DNA of 64,000 bases. Origin: Streptacidiphilus sp. 4-A2 (GTDB taxonomy: Bacteria > Actinomycetota > Actinomycetes > Streptomycetales > Streptomycetaceae). The DNA is taken from the NCBI GenBank assembly GCA_014284505.1, contig JAAFYY010000001.1:5939845-6003844 (forward strand), read 5' to 3'. Position 1 is the stretch's first letter; each line of letters begins with the position of its first letter. Position numbers and translations under genes: made by a program. The notes under the pieces were generated by a model that was not told the origin of the DNA, searched no databases, and saw only the letters and a list, made by a program, of their open reading frames with translations. Below are positions 18,466 through 26,883 of the stretch, piece by piece.

Positions 18466-18756
18466 GGGGCCTGGAGGAAGTCCTGCAGGCGCCCTGGGCA
18501 GGTCCTGCGGCTGGTTGACGCGGCTCCGGGTGGTGCTGTCGGGGCCGGCGACCAGCTCACGTGGAGACTGTCCGCAGACAGCCTAGCGGATTGCCCACAC
18601 CGAGTCCGAACCCTGCGGAGAGTGCGTGGCGAGAAGGCTCTGACCTGTGGTTTCCCCGGGGCTCGCGCCATGGGGATGGTGTGCCCGGGGGCGGAGCGGC
18701 TGGGGGTGTCCGGTATGTGTGTTCTGGGCGGGGTGGGCGGTGCAGCCTGACAGCGG

Positions 18757-18789
18757 CGGAGGAGGGCCCCGGTCCGGGGCCCTCCTCCG
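18757..18789 (-). terminator. Terminator after the minus-strand biosynthetic genes
   Basis: CGGAGGAGGGCCCC / GGGGCCCTCCTCCG, a perfect 14-bp stem with a 5-nt loop, 12 bp past the stop of the alpha/beta hydrolase. 18466-18756 shows no gene. Confidence 0.8.
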
Positions 18790-18801
18790 TGCCGGGCGGT
18801 G

Positions 18802-19641
18802 CTACTTGGTGAACTCGCGGATGGATTCGGCCAGCGCCACGGGCTGGTCGAGGGGGATCAGGGTGTAGGTGTCCTCGATCTCCACCAGGCGTCCCTGCGG
18901 CAGGAGTTCGGCCAGGCGGCGGCCGTGCTCCGGAGGCATGACCCGGTCCTTCTCGGCCCAGACCACCAGCGCCGGCCGGTCGAAGCCGGAGAGGCGCTCG
19001 GCGGCATCGACCATGAGCCGGGGCTCGGCCGCGATCGCCCGCAGGATGCGCACCGCGTCGCGGCGGATCTCGGCCTGCCGCATGACCGGCTGCGCCCAGC
19101 GGACGGTGGCGGCGTCGCCGCGCTTGGTCAGCCAGCCGAAGGCCATCGGCATCCGGCGGACCGGCTTGATCCGCATCTGCTGCATGAACATCCCGAACAG
19201 GGTGGGCGAGAGCTTCCCGGTCATGACCAGCGTGCGGCCGGTGAGCCCGGGCGGGAAGTTCTCGAACGCCTCGCAGGAGATCAGCACGATCCGGCCGACC
19301 CGCTCGGCGGCCTCACCCGCGAGCAGCTGGACGACCGCGCCCCCGGTGTCGTTGCCGATCAGGGTGACATCGGTCAGATCGAGGCGCTCCAGAAGTTCGT
19401 CGACCAGACGGGCGACCCCGCGCAGCGAGTAGTCGGCGCCGTCCGGCAGCGGATGCGTATGCGCCCCCAGCGGCAGCGTCGGCACCAGGCAGCGGTGGTC
19501 CGTGCGCAGCTCGGCCACCACCGCGTCCCAGAGCGATGAGTCCATCAGCAGCCCGTGCAGCAGGACCACCACCGGTCCGTCGCCACCGGTGTCCTCGTAC
19601 TCGATGGTCCCGGTCGAGAGCTCGATCTTTGCCATGGTCAT
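18802..19641 (-). CDS. Alpha/beta hydrolase with Asp nucleophile, catalytic His not found
   Basis: Intact protein, about 279 aa, start ATG 19641 (MTMAKIEL) or 19635. It shows VVVLLHGLLMDSSLWD (oxyanion-hole HG), then the nucleophile elbow GNDTGG near residue 105. Asp at the nucleophile position points to the haloalkane dehalogenase / epoxide hydrolase side of the superfamily rather than Ser esterases. The usual His near the C-terminus is missing: the segment reads EDTYTLIPLDQP where G-H is expected. It lies last in the minus-strand series, 78 bp behind the CrtA-like gene and with its own palindrome upstream, so it may be an independent TetR-controlled gene rather than part of the pathway. Confidence 0.82.
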   Translation of the reverse strand: MTMAKIELSTGTIEYEDTGGDGPVVVLLHGLLMDSSLWDAVVAELRTDHRCLVPTLPLGAHTHPLPDGADYSLRGVARLVDELLERLDLTDVTLIGNDTGGAVVQLLAGEAAERVGRIVLISCEAFENFPPGLTGRTLVMTGKLSPTLFGMFMQQMRIKPVRRMPMAFGWLTKRGDAATVRWAQPVMRQAEIRRDAVRILRAIAAEPRLMVDAAERLSGFDRPALVVWAEKDRVMPPEHGRRLAELLPQGRLVEIEDTYTLIPLDQPVALAESIREFTK

Positions 19642-19703
19642 ACGTTGAGCCCGTCTGTCGGCCCGCCGAGGCGGGGCGTCTTCCATTCAGCCGCACGCGA
19701 TCG

Positions 19704-19719
19704 CATACATGACTGTATG
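19704..19719. promoter_or_regulatory. Perfect palindrome upstream of alpha/beta hydrolase
   Basis: CATACA-TGAC-TGTATG lies 62 bp upstream of the hydrolase start and directly abuts the stop codon of the preceding gene. Typical size and form of a TetR-family operator. Confidence 0.6.
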
Positions 19720-20454
19720 TCAGGACTGGCCTGTGGTCAGGGCTTCGATGGTATCCAGCGGGTTGCGTCCGTTCCACAGCCCCTCCACCGCGTACGGCCT
19801 CAGCCGCACGAACAGGGTCTCGTGGTGGAACACCTGTTCCTCGTGCTTCCGCATCGCCTCGACATGGCCGCCCGGGTAGGAGCCGACGGTGTACTGCCGC
19901 ATCTCCCGCGCGGTGCGCCACAGCGTGAAGGTGCTCACCAGGTTCGGCGGGCGCAGGAACGAGGTGCCCTCCAGGAAGGCCGGGTGGTGCAGCGCCTCCC
20001 GCTCGGCCGGCGCCGCCGCCATCATGAAGGCCCCGGCCTTGTTGAGCCGCAGCCGGGCCATGGTCAGCACCGCGACCGGCTGGTCGTCCGTGGGCTGCTC
20101 CTGCCGGGGCAGGTCGGGCAGTCCGGGCCAGGCGCCGACGGTGCGGACCGGCTCGAAGCGCGCCCGCCAGCCCGGCTGGTAGACCCGCGCGAGCGGGTGG
20201 GACTCGAACCGGTCCAGCGACTCGTCGTCCTCCCAGGCCGCGATCAGGGCGACGCCGGTGACCTTGGTCGAGGGAGTCAGCCCGGTCCGCAGCGGGCTCA
20301 TCAGCCAGGTCTCGGCGTAGCGCATCCCCTCGACGGCACCGACCCTGGGCCGGGCGCGCAGCGCGGCGATCGCCTCGCGCGCACCGACCTCGACGATGTG
20401 CGCGGACATGATCCTGGCGCTGCGGTACCCGGAACGCGACAGGTGCTCAAACAT
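19720..20454 (-). CDS. CrtA-like (spheroidene monooxygenase-type) haem monooxygenase homologue
   Basis: Intact 244-aa protein resembling the CrtA family, whose founding member is a haem-dependent oxygenase that adds keto groups to spheroidene. Recognisable features are the first half GMRYAETWLMSPLRTGLTPS, ALIAAWEDDESLDRFESHPL, the central LTMARLRLNKAGAFMMAAAP and the second half FTLWRTAREMRQYTVGS with a KHEEQVFHHETLFVRLRPY ending rich in His. Together they suggest a duplicated dimeric alpha/beta-barrel. No carotenoid genes (crtE, crtB, crtI) are nearby, so a different substrate is likely, probably the product of the upstream oxidases. It lies 78 bp behind amine oxidase 1. Confidence 0.7.
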   Translation of the reverse strand: MFEHLSRSGYRSARIMSAHIVEVGAREAIAALRARPRVGAVEGMRYAETWLMSPLRTGLTPSTKVTGVALIAAWEDDESLDRFESHPLARVYQPGWRARFEPVRTVGAWPGLPDLPRQEQPTDDQPVAVLTMARLRLNKAGAFMMAAAPAEREALHHPAFLEGTSFLRPPNLVSTFTLWRTAREMRQYTVGSYPGGHVEAMRKHEEQVFHHETLFVRLRPYAVEGLWNGRNPLDTIEALTTGQS

Positions 20455-20532
20455 GGTGGTCGTCGCCTTTCATTGGCTTGGCCTGCACAGCGGCCGTGGA
20501 CTGCGGGGCGGCCGTGGACTGCGGGGCGGGCT

Positions 20533-21973
20533 TCACAGCGAGGGCTCGCCGGCTGCGGCGCCGCGCGGGCGGAGCAGGGCGGAGAGCCGCTCGGGACCTC
20601 GCCGGTGTCCATGCCGACGATCTCGGTGGCGACCCGCCGGCCCGAGTAGATCGCCCCGGACATCGACCCGAACTCGTACGGCACCGACTCCGCGCCGGCC
20701 CAGTGGATCCGGCCGACCGGCTCCTTGAGGGCCGGTCCGTACTGGGTGTAGAGCCCGGGCGGGGCGTAGGCGTGGTAGCAGCCGCGGGTGTACTGCTCGG
20801 CCATCCAGTTCTGTTCGATCATGTCGTAGGGCTGTCCGGCCTTCGGGCCGTGGAAGCGGACGAGTTCGCCCAGCACCACGCGCGCCGCTCGCCGGGGCTC
20901 AGCCGGGCGAGCTCGCGGGCCGGGCTGCCGGTGACAAAGGCGGTCAGCACGCCGGGCGTGCCGTCCGGCGGGCAGCTGTCCAGCACCGCCCGGACCGGGC
21001 TGCTGTGGCTGATCACCTGGCCGGTGAGGCCCTCGGCGCGCCAGAACGGCTCGTCGTACAGCGCCAGGTACTTGATCGCCGAGCCCATGGTCAGCCGCTG
21101 GCTGAGCTGGTCGCGGTAGCCGGGCAGTACCGGGTCGTACTCGATCCGGCCGGCCAGCGGCACGGGTATGGTGACCACCACCCGGCGGCCGGTCGCCATG
21201 AATCCGGGGCCGCTGACCTTGACGTAGTCGTCGGTGTGCTCGATCCGCCGGACCTCGGCGCCGACATAGGTCTCGTCGGCGACGCTCTCCGCCAGGCGCA
21301 TCACCACGCCGTGCGAGCCACCGAGGAAACGATTCTCCAGGGTGCCGCCGGTGACCGTGGTCATCGCCCGGAAACCACCGGTGCCATTGGCGTAGTTGAG
21401 CACGTGCAGCAGCGAGACGTCGGACGGCGAGGCGGCCATCCCGGCCTCGATCATCAGCTTCATCAGCGCCCGGCCGCCCTTGGTCCGGATATTGCGCTGG
21501 GTCCAGGACCAGATGGTCTCGCTGTCCCACTGGACGGCGTGCGGGGCCTTCCAGGGCGCCTCCTGCGGAACCTCGCGCCGCATCCGCTCGATGCGCAGCG
21601 CGGCCTGGCCGAAGTCGACCAGGGCGGCCGGGCTGACCTTGGGCGCGGCGCCCTTCCAGCGGGACAGCTTGCCTTCGTCGTCGATCAGCCGGTAGCCCTC
21701 GTCGTAAACCTTGTGCGCCTCGATGCCGACCGAGCGGCCGGTCACGGCGCTGATCGAGTCGGGCTGGCCGTGGAACTCGCAGCCAAGCTCGACCACCTTG
21801 CCGTCCCCGATCGGCCGGCTGAGCGACCGTCCGCCGAGCCGCTTGCGGGCCTCCAGCACGGCCACGGTCTTCCCGGCCTGCTTCAGCTCACGCGCGGCGC
21901 TGATCCCGGCGAAACCCGCACCGATGATGATGACATCGGCCTCGATCGATGGGTTGTCGCTGATGTCATGCAA
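20533..21973 (-). CDS. Flavin monoamine oxidase family protein 1, two frameshifts
   Basis: FAD-dependent oxidase of amines or amino acids, related to MAO and L-amino-acid oxidases. TTG 21973 follows AGGAG by 8 nt (GTG 21982 is the alternative). N-terminal dinucleotide fold: DVIIIGAGFAGISAARELK with VLEARKRLGGRS. The C-terminal FAD site reads GRIHWAGAESVPYEFGSMSG and AIYSGRRVATEIVG. Frames break near 20880 and 20598; one restored base each gives RAVVLGELVRF and a natural end ERLSALLRPRGAAAGEPSL. It is a paralogue of the gene at 26876-28336, with the same central motifs (LLHVLNYANGTGGFR versus LMHVLYYANASGGFR). The substrate is unknown. A hairpin at 22008-22041 separates it from the ligase gene. 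Confidence 0.85.
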
Positions 21974-22007
21974 GCCACTCACTCCTAGGACTCGTAGGAC
22001 TCGGTAG

Positions 22008-22041
22008 CCCGCCGCTCCGCCCGTCGGGGCGGAGCGGCGGG
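22008..22041 (-). terminator. 15-bp perfect hairpin between AMP-ligase and amine oxidase 1
   Basis: CCCGCCGCTCCGCCC-GTCG-GGGCGGAGCGGCGGG, without a T-run. It could terminate or reduce read-through, so the last three genes may be less transcribed than, or separate from, the eight-gene block upstream. Confidence 0.6.
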
Positions 22042-22083
22042 ATGCGGGCAGGACGGGGCGGGGCAGGGCAGGGCGGTCGCAGC

Positions 22084-22165
22084 CGGCCACCGGTGCGCAC
22101 CAGCGCGGGCCGGTGCGGGCAGGTGCGCACCGGTGCGGGCAGCCGCGCACCGGTGCGGGCCGGGG
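22084..22165. repeat. Short direct repeats of GTGCGCACCGGTGCGGGC type
   Basis: Three to four imperfect copies of an 18-bp unit with the palindromic core CACCGGTG, between the hairpin and the end of the ligase gene. Confidence 0.7.
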
Positions 22166-22166
22166 C

Positions 22167-23881
22167 TCAGGCGCCGTCGCGGAGGACGACGTCGGAGCTG
22201 ACCGGGGTGACCCGGCCGCGGTCGCCGTTCTTGATCATCTCGGTGAGCAGATAGCGCCTGGCCTTGACCGTGGCGGTCCGCTGCAACTCCTCCGGGTGAC
22301 CTCGAACGGGGCGGCCAGCCCGCTGATGCCCGCCGCGGCGACCTTCCAGGCCTCGGCGTCCAGCGGCTTGCCGTCCCGCATGCAGATCACCGGGACCGGC
22401 CGGCCCTGCTCGTCCGGGACGACCACGATCTCCTCGGCGTCGGGGATCCGGTCGAGCAGCACGTCCTCGATCCACAGGCAGCTCTCGACGCCCTCGATCC
22501 GGTCCGCGATCCGGTCGAGCACCTCGATCTGCTGGAGCCGGTTGCGCCGCCCCCAGTCGCCGGTGTCGAACCACTTGCCGTGGCGGCGCTCGGAGAACTT
22601 CTCCGGCGTGCCGACGAAGGAGAGCGCCCGGGCCCGGGTCCTGGCCTGGATCATGCCCGGCTCGCTCTGCGAGGCCCGGCGCCGGCCGGTCACCGGGTCG
22701 GCGATGCGCACCCGGACCCCGGGGACCTCCCAGCCGACGCTGCGCGAGTCATGGCTGCCGCCCAGCCGCGCCGCCGACCGCCTGGTGTAGGTGCGCACCG
22801 ACACCACCTGGGTCTCGGTCATCCCGTAGCACTGGAGCCAGACCGGGTAGGCCCGCTGGGAGGCGTCCAGCAGCCGCCGGATGGTGCGCGGGTGGATGGC
22901 GTCGAAGGTGTTGATGAAGAGCCGGATGCTGGCGAAGGGCTGCTCCGGGGTGTCCGCCAGCTGCTCCCAGCCGACGAAGGCGTTCGGGTGGCCTCCAGGA
23001 TCGTCGGCCGGTAGCGCGCGCACATCCGCATGATCGTCTCGTCGTCGTGCTGCCCCATGCCCAGCAGCGGCGTACCGCGCGAGAAGGACGCCATCTGGGT
23101 CACCGTCGCCCGGATGTGCACATGGCGAGATGGCGCTGGCGAACAGCTCGTCGCGCTCGTGGATCAGCGGGAAGACCGACTCCATCAGCGCCGAGTAGGA
23201 GGTGCCGGCCGCGGACGCCTCGGCGAGCTTGGACACCCCGGTGGTGCTGGAGGTGTGGGTGATCACCATCGGGTCGTCGTCCTTGAGCGGGGACGGCGAC
23301 GGCACCGGCCCGCCCCACAGGTCCTCGACCGGGATCCCGCCGTCCACCCGGGCGATGGCCGTGCAGGACAGGGCGCTCAGCCGCTCCCGGTCCAGCCGGG
23401 CGTACTCGGCCACCTCCGGGTCGGTGACCACGAACCGGGCCTGCAACCGCTCCAGCAGGATGTTGATGATGTCCGGGTCAAGCCGCGCCGAGACCAGCGC
23501 CGGGATGGCGCCGATCCGGGCCGCCGCCCAGGCCAGCGCCTGGCTGTCGTAGTTGGGCGTCTTGACGATGGCGACCCGGTCCCAGCGCTTGACCCCGGCC
23601 TGCTTGAGCACCGCCGAGAACTGCTCGACCAGCTTCGCGTACTCGACGTAGTCGAGCTCGACCCGCTGGTCCGGGTCCCAGCTGAAGGGCTGGTCGAGGT
23701 AGATCGGCACCCGGCCGAACTTCTCCGCGGCGCGCTCGGCCATCAGGCCCATGTTGACCGGCTTGAACAGCGGCACCCGCTGCGGCTCGAACTGGCTGCG
23801 GAGCAGCTTCAGCGGGTCGGTGCGCCGGGAGGAGCCCCCCGCCCTTCCCGCGGCGCTTGCGAACAGCGACATCCGACTCAT
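22167..23881 (-). CDS. AMP-dependent acyl/aryl ligase (ANL superfamily), three frameshifts
   Basis: Adenylates a carboxylic acid, likely to make an acyl-CoA or acyl-adenylate for the pathway. ATG 23881 overlaps the FMO stop as ATGA. Family motifs: P-loop VITHTSSTTGVSKLAE (core motif normally TSGTTGxPK; Pro is replaced by Val), YGMTETQ, and GKWFDTGDWG with the Asp that binds ribose. The C-terminal lid ends RTATVKARRYLLTEMI. Frame changes near 23115, 22990 and 22305 are repaired by one base each. It is a stand-alone ligase; no carrier-protein domain is fused or adjacent, which argues against NRPS-type loading. Substrate not predictable by eye. Confidence 0.82.
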
Positions 23882-25260
23882 CCCTTCCTGCGGGCCGGCG
23901 TGGCGACGCCGGGGCGACCGTTGGTGGCGTGCGTGCGGCGTTCGGCCGCGATGACCCGCTCGTACTCGTTGGGGTCGATCAGCAGATGGCCGGAGGAGTC
24001 GTAGAACCGCTTGTCCTGGCGGCGGCGGGCGCGCCTGATCTCCGCCCACATCTCGCCGCGCGAGGGCAGTTCCACGGTGCCGGCGAGCAGGTCGCCGACC
24101 CAGTCCGCCTGCCATTCGGCGGGAGGCATCAGCGCCATCATCGAGTGCAGCAGCCCGATGAAGTAGAGCCCTTCGTCTCCGCGGCACCACCAGGTGTAGA
24201 GCGGCGGCGCGTCGCTCCCGCCGCCGACCAGGGCGTCGTCGAGGAAGGGGAAGGCGATCTTGTAGCCGGTGCAGTGGATGATCGCGTCCGCCTCGACCTC
24301 CTGCCCGTCGGCGAAGCGCACGGTGCTCCCCTTGGCGGAGGCGATCACCGGCTTCGGGCTGATCCGGCCGTGCATGATGGCGGGCAGGAACTCGCTGGTG
24401 GAGATCAGCGGCCCCTGGCCGGGCTGGTACGGCGGCGCGGGCAGGCCGAACTGGGTCATGTCGCCGTGCACCAGCTTGATCATCAGCTTGAGCAGTGGGC
24501 GCCGCTGCTCGACCGAGAGCTTCTTCATGAACGGCGAGAGCAGGTCGATCGGGTGGCCCTCGAAGATCTTGGGCACCACGTAGTGGCCGGTGCGGACCGA
24601 CAGGAAGGTGCTCGCGGCGACCCGGGACACCTCGGTGGCGATGTCCGCCGAGGTCGCGCCGAGGCCGAGCACCACCACCCGCTGCCCGGCGAAGTCCGCG
24701 GGGCCGTCGTAGTCGAAGGAGTGCAGCTGACGGCCGGTGAACTCGCCGTCGAACTGCCCGTGGAAGGGCCGCCCGTGGCGTCCGCCCGAGGCCACCAGCA
24801 CCGCCCGGTAGCGGTAGGCCGAGCCGTCGCCGAGAGTCACTGTCCAGCCGCCGCCGGCCACCGGCTCGGCCCGGGTGACCTCGGTCCCCAGCCGGATGTG
24901 CTCACGCAGCCCGAAGTGGTCGACGTAGTCCTCGAAGTACCGGGCCACCTGGGTGTGGTGCGGGTACTCCGGGTAGTCCTCGGGCATGGGATAACTCGGG
25001 TACTGCATCACCGACTTGGAGGTGTTGGCGAACAGCGAGGGGTAGGCGCAGCTCCCGCCGCTGTGCGCCGGGTAGTGCCACAGCCCGCCGATGTCGGCGC
25101 TGCGCTCGAAGCAGTCGAACGGGATGTCCCGCTGCGCCAGCGCACGGCACATGGTGATGCCGGCCGAGCCCGCGCCGATCACGCAGACCCGGTCGCTGCG
25201 GTCGCCGTAGCCCGGGTCACCGTCCGTCCGGCCGGACTGCGCCGAGGCGGTGGTGGTCAT
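23878..25260 (-). CDS. Flavin-containing monooxygenase (class B, FMO-like)
   Basis: Intact enzyme of 460 aa using FAD and NADPH. FAD fold: VCVIGAGSAGITM. FMO-type fingerprint: FTGRQLHSFDYDGP (normally FxGxxxHxxxY/F). NADPH fold: VVVLGLGATSADIATE. C-terminal ATGY-like element: IHCTGYKIAFPF. These enzymes hydroxylate N or S atoms or do Baeyer-Villiger oxidation. ATG 25260 shares one base with the stop of the small membrane protein (TGATG) and the 3' end overlaps the ligase start, so translation is coupled. Confidence 0.88.
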   Translation of the reverse strand: MTTTASAQSGRTDGDPGYGDRSDRVCVIGAGSAGITMCRALAQRDIPFDCFERSADIGGLWHYPAHSGGSCAYPSLFANTSKSVMQYPSYPMPEDYPEYPHHTQVARYFEDYVDHFGLREHIRLGTEVTRAEPVAGGGWTVTLGDGSAYRYRAVLVASGGRHGRPFHGQFDGEFTGRQLHSFDYDGPADFAGQRVVVLGLGATSADIATEVSRVAASTFLSVRTGHYVVPKIFEGHPIDLLSPFMKKLSVEQRRPLLKLMIKLVHGDMTQFGLPAPPYQPGQGPLISTSEFLPAIMHGRISPKPVIASAKGSTVRFADGQEVEADAIIHCTGYKIAFPFLDDALVGGGSDAPPLYTWWCRGDEGLYFIGLLHSMMALMPPAEWQADWVGDLLAGTVELPSRGEMWAEIRRARRRQDKRFYDSSGHLLIDPNEYERVIAAERRTHATNGRPGVATPARRKG

Positions 25261-25639
25261 CAGGACTTCTCCTGCGCCGGGGTCGCCAGCAGGCCGGCCA
25301 CCCCGAGCAGGGTCGCGACCAGGGCGGCGCTGGTGTCGATCACCGCGGAGGAACGCTTCTTCCCCTTGCGGTAGCTGAGCACCCCGGCCGCGACGTCGAT
25401 GGCGTCGCAGGCGATGCCCGCCTGGAACCACAGCCGCCGCGCGTCCCCCCGGCTCGCCAGCAGCCCCCGGCCAGGGCCAGGTTGCGCGCGGCGAACAGCC
25501 GGACCAGGTAGGTGCCCTCCGCGTCGTCCTCGATGCCGAGGGTCCGCGCGCCGACGGCCGGGGCCAGGACGGTGGCGCCGCCGACCGCGCGCAGGGCGCC
25601 GAGCAGCAGCGCCGGGGTGTTGCCTTTCTCCGTGGTCAT
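25260..25639 (-). CDS. Small membrane protein (DUF4267-like), one frameshift
   Basis: About 126 aa after repair. The first half, GALRAVGGATVLAPAVGART and LVRLFAARNLALAGG, and the second, FQAGIACDAIDVAAGVLSYR with SAALVATLLGVAGLLATPAQ, look like three or four hydrophobic helices. The frame breaks near 25465 in a run of G. I recall similar small membrane proteins of unknown function in actinomycetes. It overlaps both neighbours (ATGA with the upstream gene, TGATG with the FMO), so it is part of the operon; a role in holding the enzymes at the membrane is only a guess. Confidence 0.7.
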
Positions 25640-26883
25640 GCGCGTTCCTCTCGGGCCAAGGTCACCGACATCGCGTCGTGACGCTGGGAGTTGGGGTGGG
25701 GCTCCGCCGCCGGGGCGGCCCCGGCCGGGGTCTGTCCGGCGGGCATCCGTTCGGCCGGGAGCTCCCCGGCCAGGACCCCCGTGGCCGGGAGCTCCTTGGC
25801 GAAGCCGGTCAGCCGGACCACGACTCCGGCCTGCCGCAGGGCTTCCAGGTCCGCCTCGGGGTCGGCGGACTGCTCCGGGAACGAGACGCCGGCCGGCAGC
25901 CCCGGCCGCAGCACCCGCTCCCCCGCGCGCAGGGCGCCGACGGCGCTCAGGTGCGCCTGCCCCTGCGGGTCGAGCAGGTCGACCGTCACCGAGCGGTGGG
26001 CGCCGTGCGCGGTCACCGTGATCCCGGCGAAGTCGCCGCTCCCCGGGCGCTGGAGCAGCGCCGCACGGACCCCGTGCAGGGCGGGCCGCGCCAGCGCGCG
26101 CAGGGTGCCGGAGCGCTTGAGCCCGATCAGCCCGTAGAGCGAGGCCGTGCTCTGGAGCGCCATCCGGGTCTCCACCGTCGGCACGCCCAGGGTGAGCGGC
26201 AGCGTGGTCTGCTCCAGCGTGCCGACCAGCGCGGCCGGCCGCTCGCCGCCGTCGGCGCAGCGCACCGTGCGGACGCTGGTCAGTGGCTGCACCGGCAGCC
26301 GCCGGCCGTTCCGCATCGCGTAGTAGGGCCAGGCGAGCCGGTCGCTGAAGCCCCAGGAGTCGGGGCCGACCCTGTCGTCGGAGGAGGCGAGCACGGTGAT
26401 GTCGACCCGTTCGGCCTGGCCGAGTTCGCGTACCGCGGCGGCCGCCAGCAGGGCCGAGAGACCGGCGTACCAGCTGCCGGACAGCAGCACCGGGGCGGTC
26501 GGCTGCTCCCGGGAGGCGGTCACCGCGACATCGAGGATGCCGGAGTGGCCGGCCCGGTTGATGTCCGCGATCGGGATCCCCAGCCGCATCGCGTCGACCA
26601 GCAGGTGCTCGCCCGGGTCGCTGACCACGGCGAGCACCGCCGCCGGGGTCTGCGGCAGCGAGCCGAGCGGCCGCTCGGAGCCGACGTCGACGGCGACCGT
26701 GGCGGCCCCGATCGCGTCGGCCAGCGCCTGTCCGCGTTCCGGGTTGCGGCCGCCGAGCAGCAGCGGCAGTTCGGGGTGGCGCTGCCGGAGCATCCGCGCC
26801 ACCTGCTCGCCGACCAGGCCGTAGCCGCCGATGATGAGCAGCGGTCCGGCCGGGGCGCCGGCCCGCTTCGCGCGGCTAGCCAT
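25636..26883 (-). CDS. Saccharopine dehydrogenase-like NAD(P)-binding protein
   Basis: Intact, 415 aa. The Rossmann start LLIIGGYGLVGEQVARMLRQ carries GxxGxxG, followed by LLGGRNPERGQALADAIG as in saccharopine dehydrogenase and trans-acting enoyl reductase relatives. The middle and C-terminus (LSGSWYAGLSALLAAAAVRE, then SVTVDLLDPQGQAHLSA) fit the family's catalytic domain only loosely. The last 55 residues are Ala/Pro-rich and probably disordered. It is likely a reductase of an imine, enoyl or similar intermediate; that is inference from fold only. It overlaps amine oxidase 2 by 8 bp and the next gene by 4 bp. Confidence 0.8.
   Translation of the reverse strand: MASRAKRAGAPAGPLLIIGGYGLVGEQVARMLRQRHPELPLLLGGRNPERGQALADAIGAATVAVDVGSERPLGSLPQTPAAVLAVVSDPGEHLLVDAMRLGIPIADINRAGHSGILDVAVTASREQPTAPVLLSGSWYAGLSALLAAAAVRELGQAERVDITVLASSDDRVGPDSWGFSDRLAWPYYAMRNGRRLPVQPLTSVRTVRCADGGERPAALVGTLEQTTLPLTLGVPTVETRMALQSTASLYGLIGLKRSGTLRALARPALHGVRAALLQRPGSGDFAGITVTAHGAHRSVTVDLLDPQGQAHLSAVGALRAGERVLRPGLPAGVSFPEQSADPEADLEALRQAGVVVRLTGFAKELPATGVLAGELPAERMPAGQTPAGAAPAAEPHPNSQRHDAMSVTLAREERA

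Noticed and set aside
19720..22000. Carotenoid biosynthesis cluster
   Set aside because: Only a CrtA-like gene is present; the FAD proteins are amine oxidases with substrate domains unlike phytoene desaturase.
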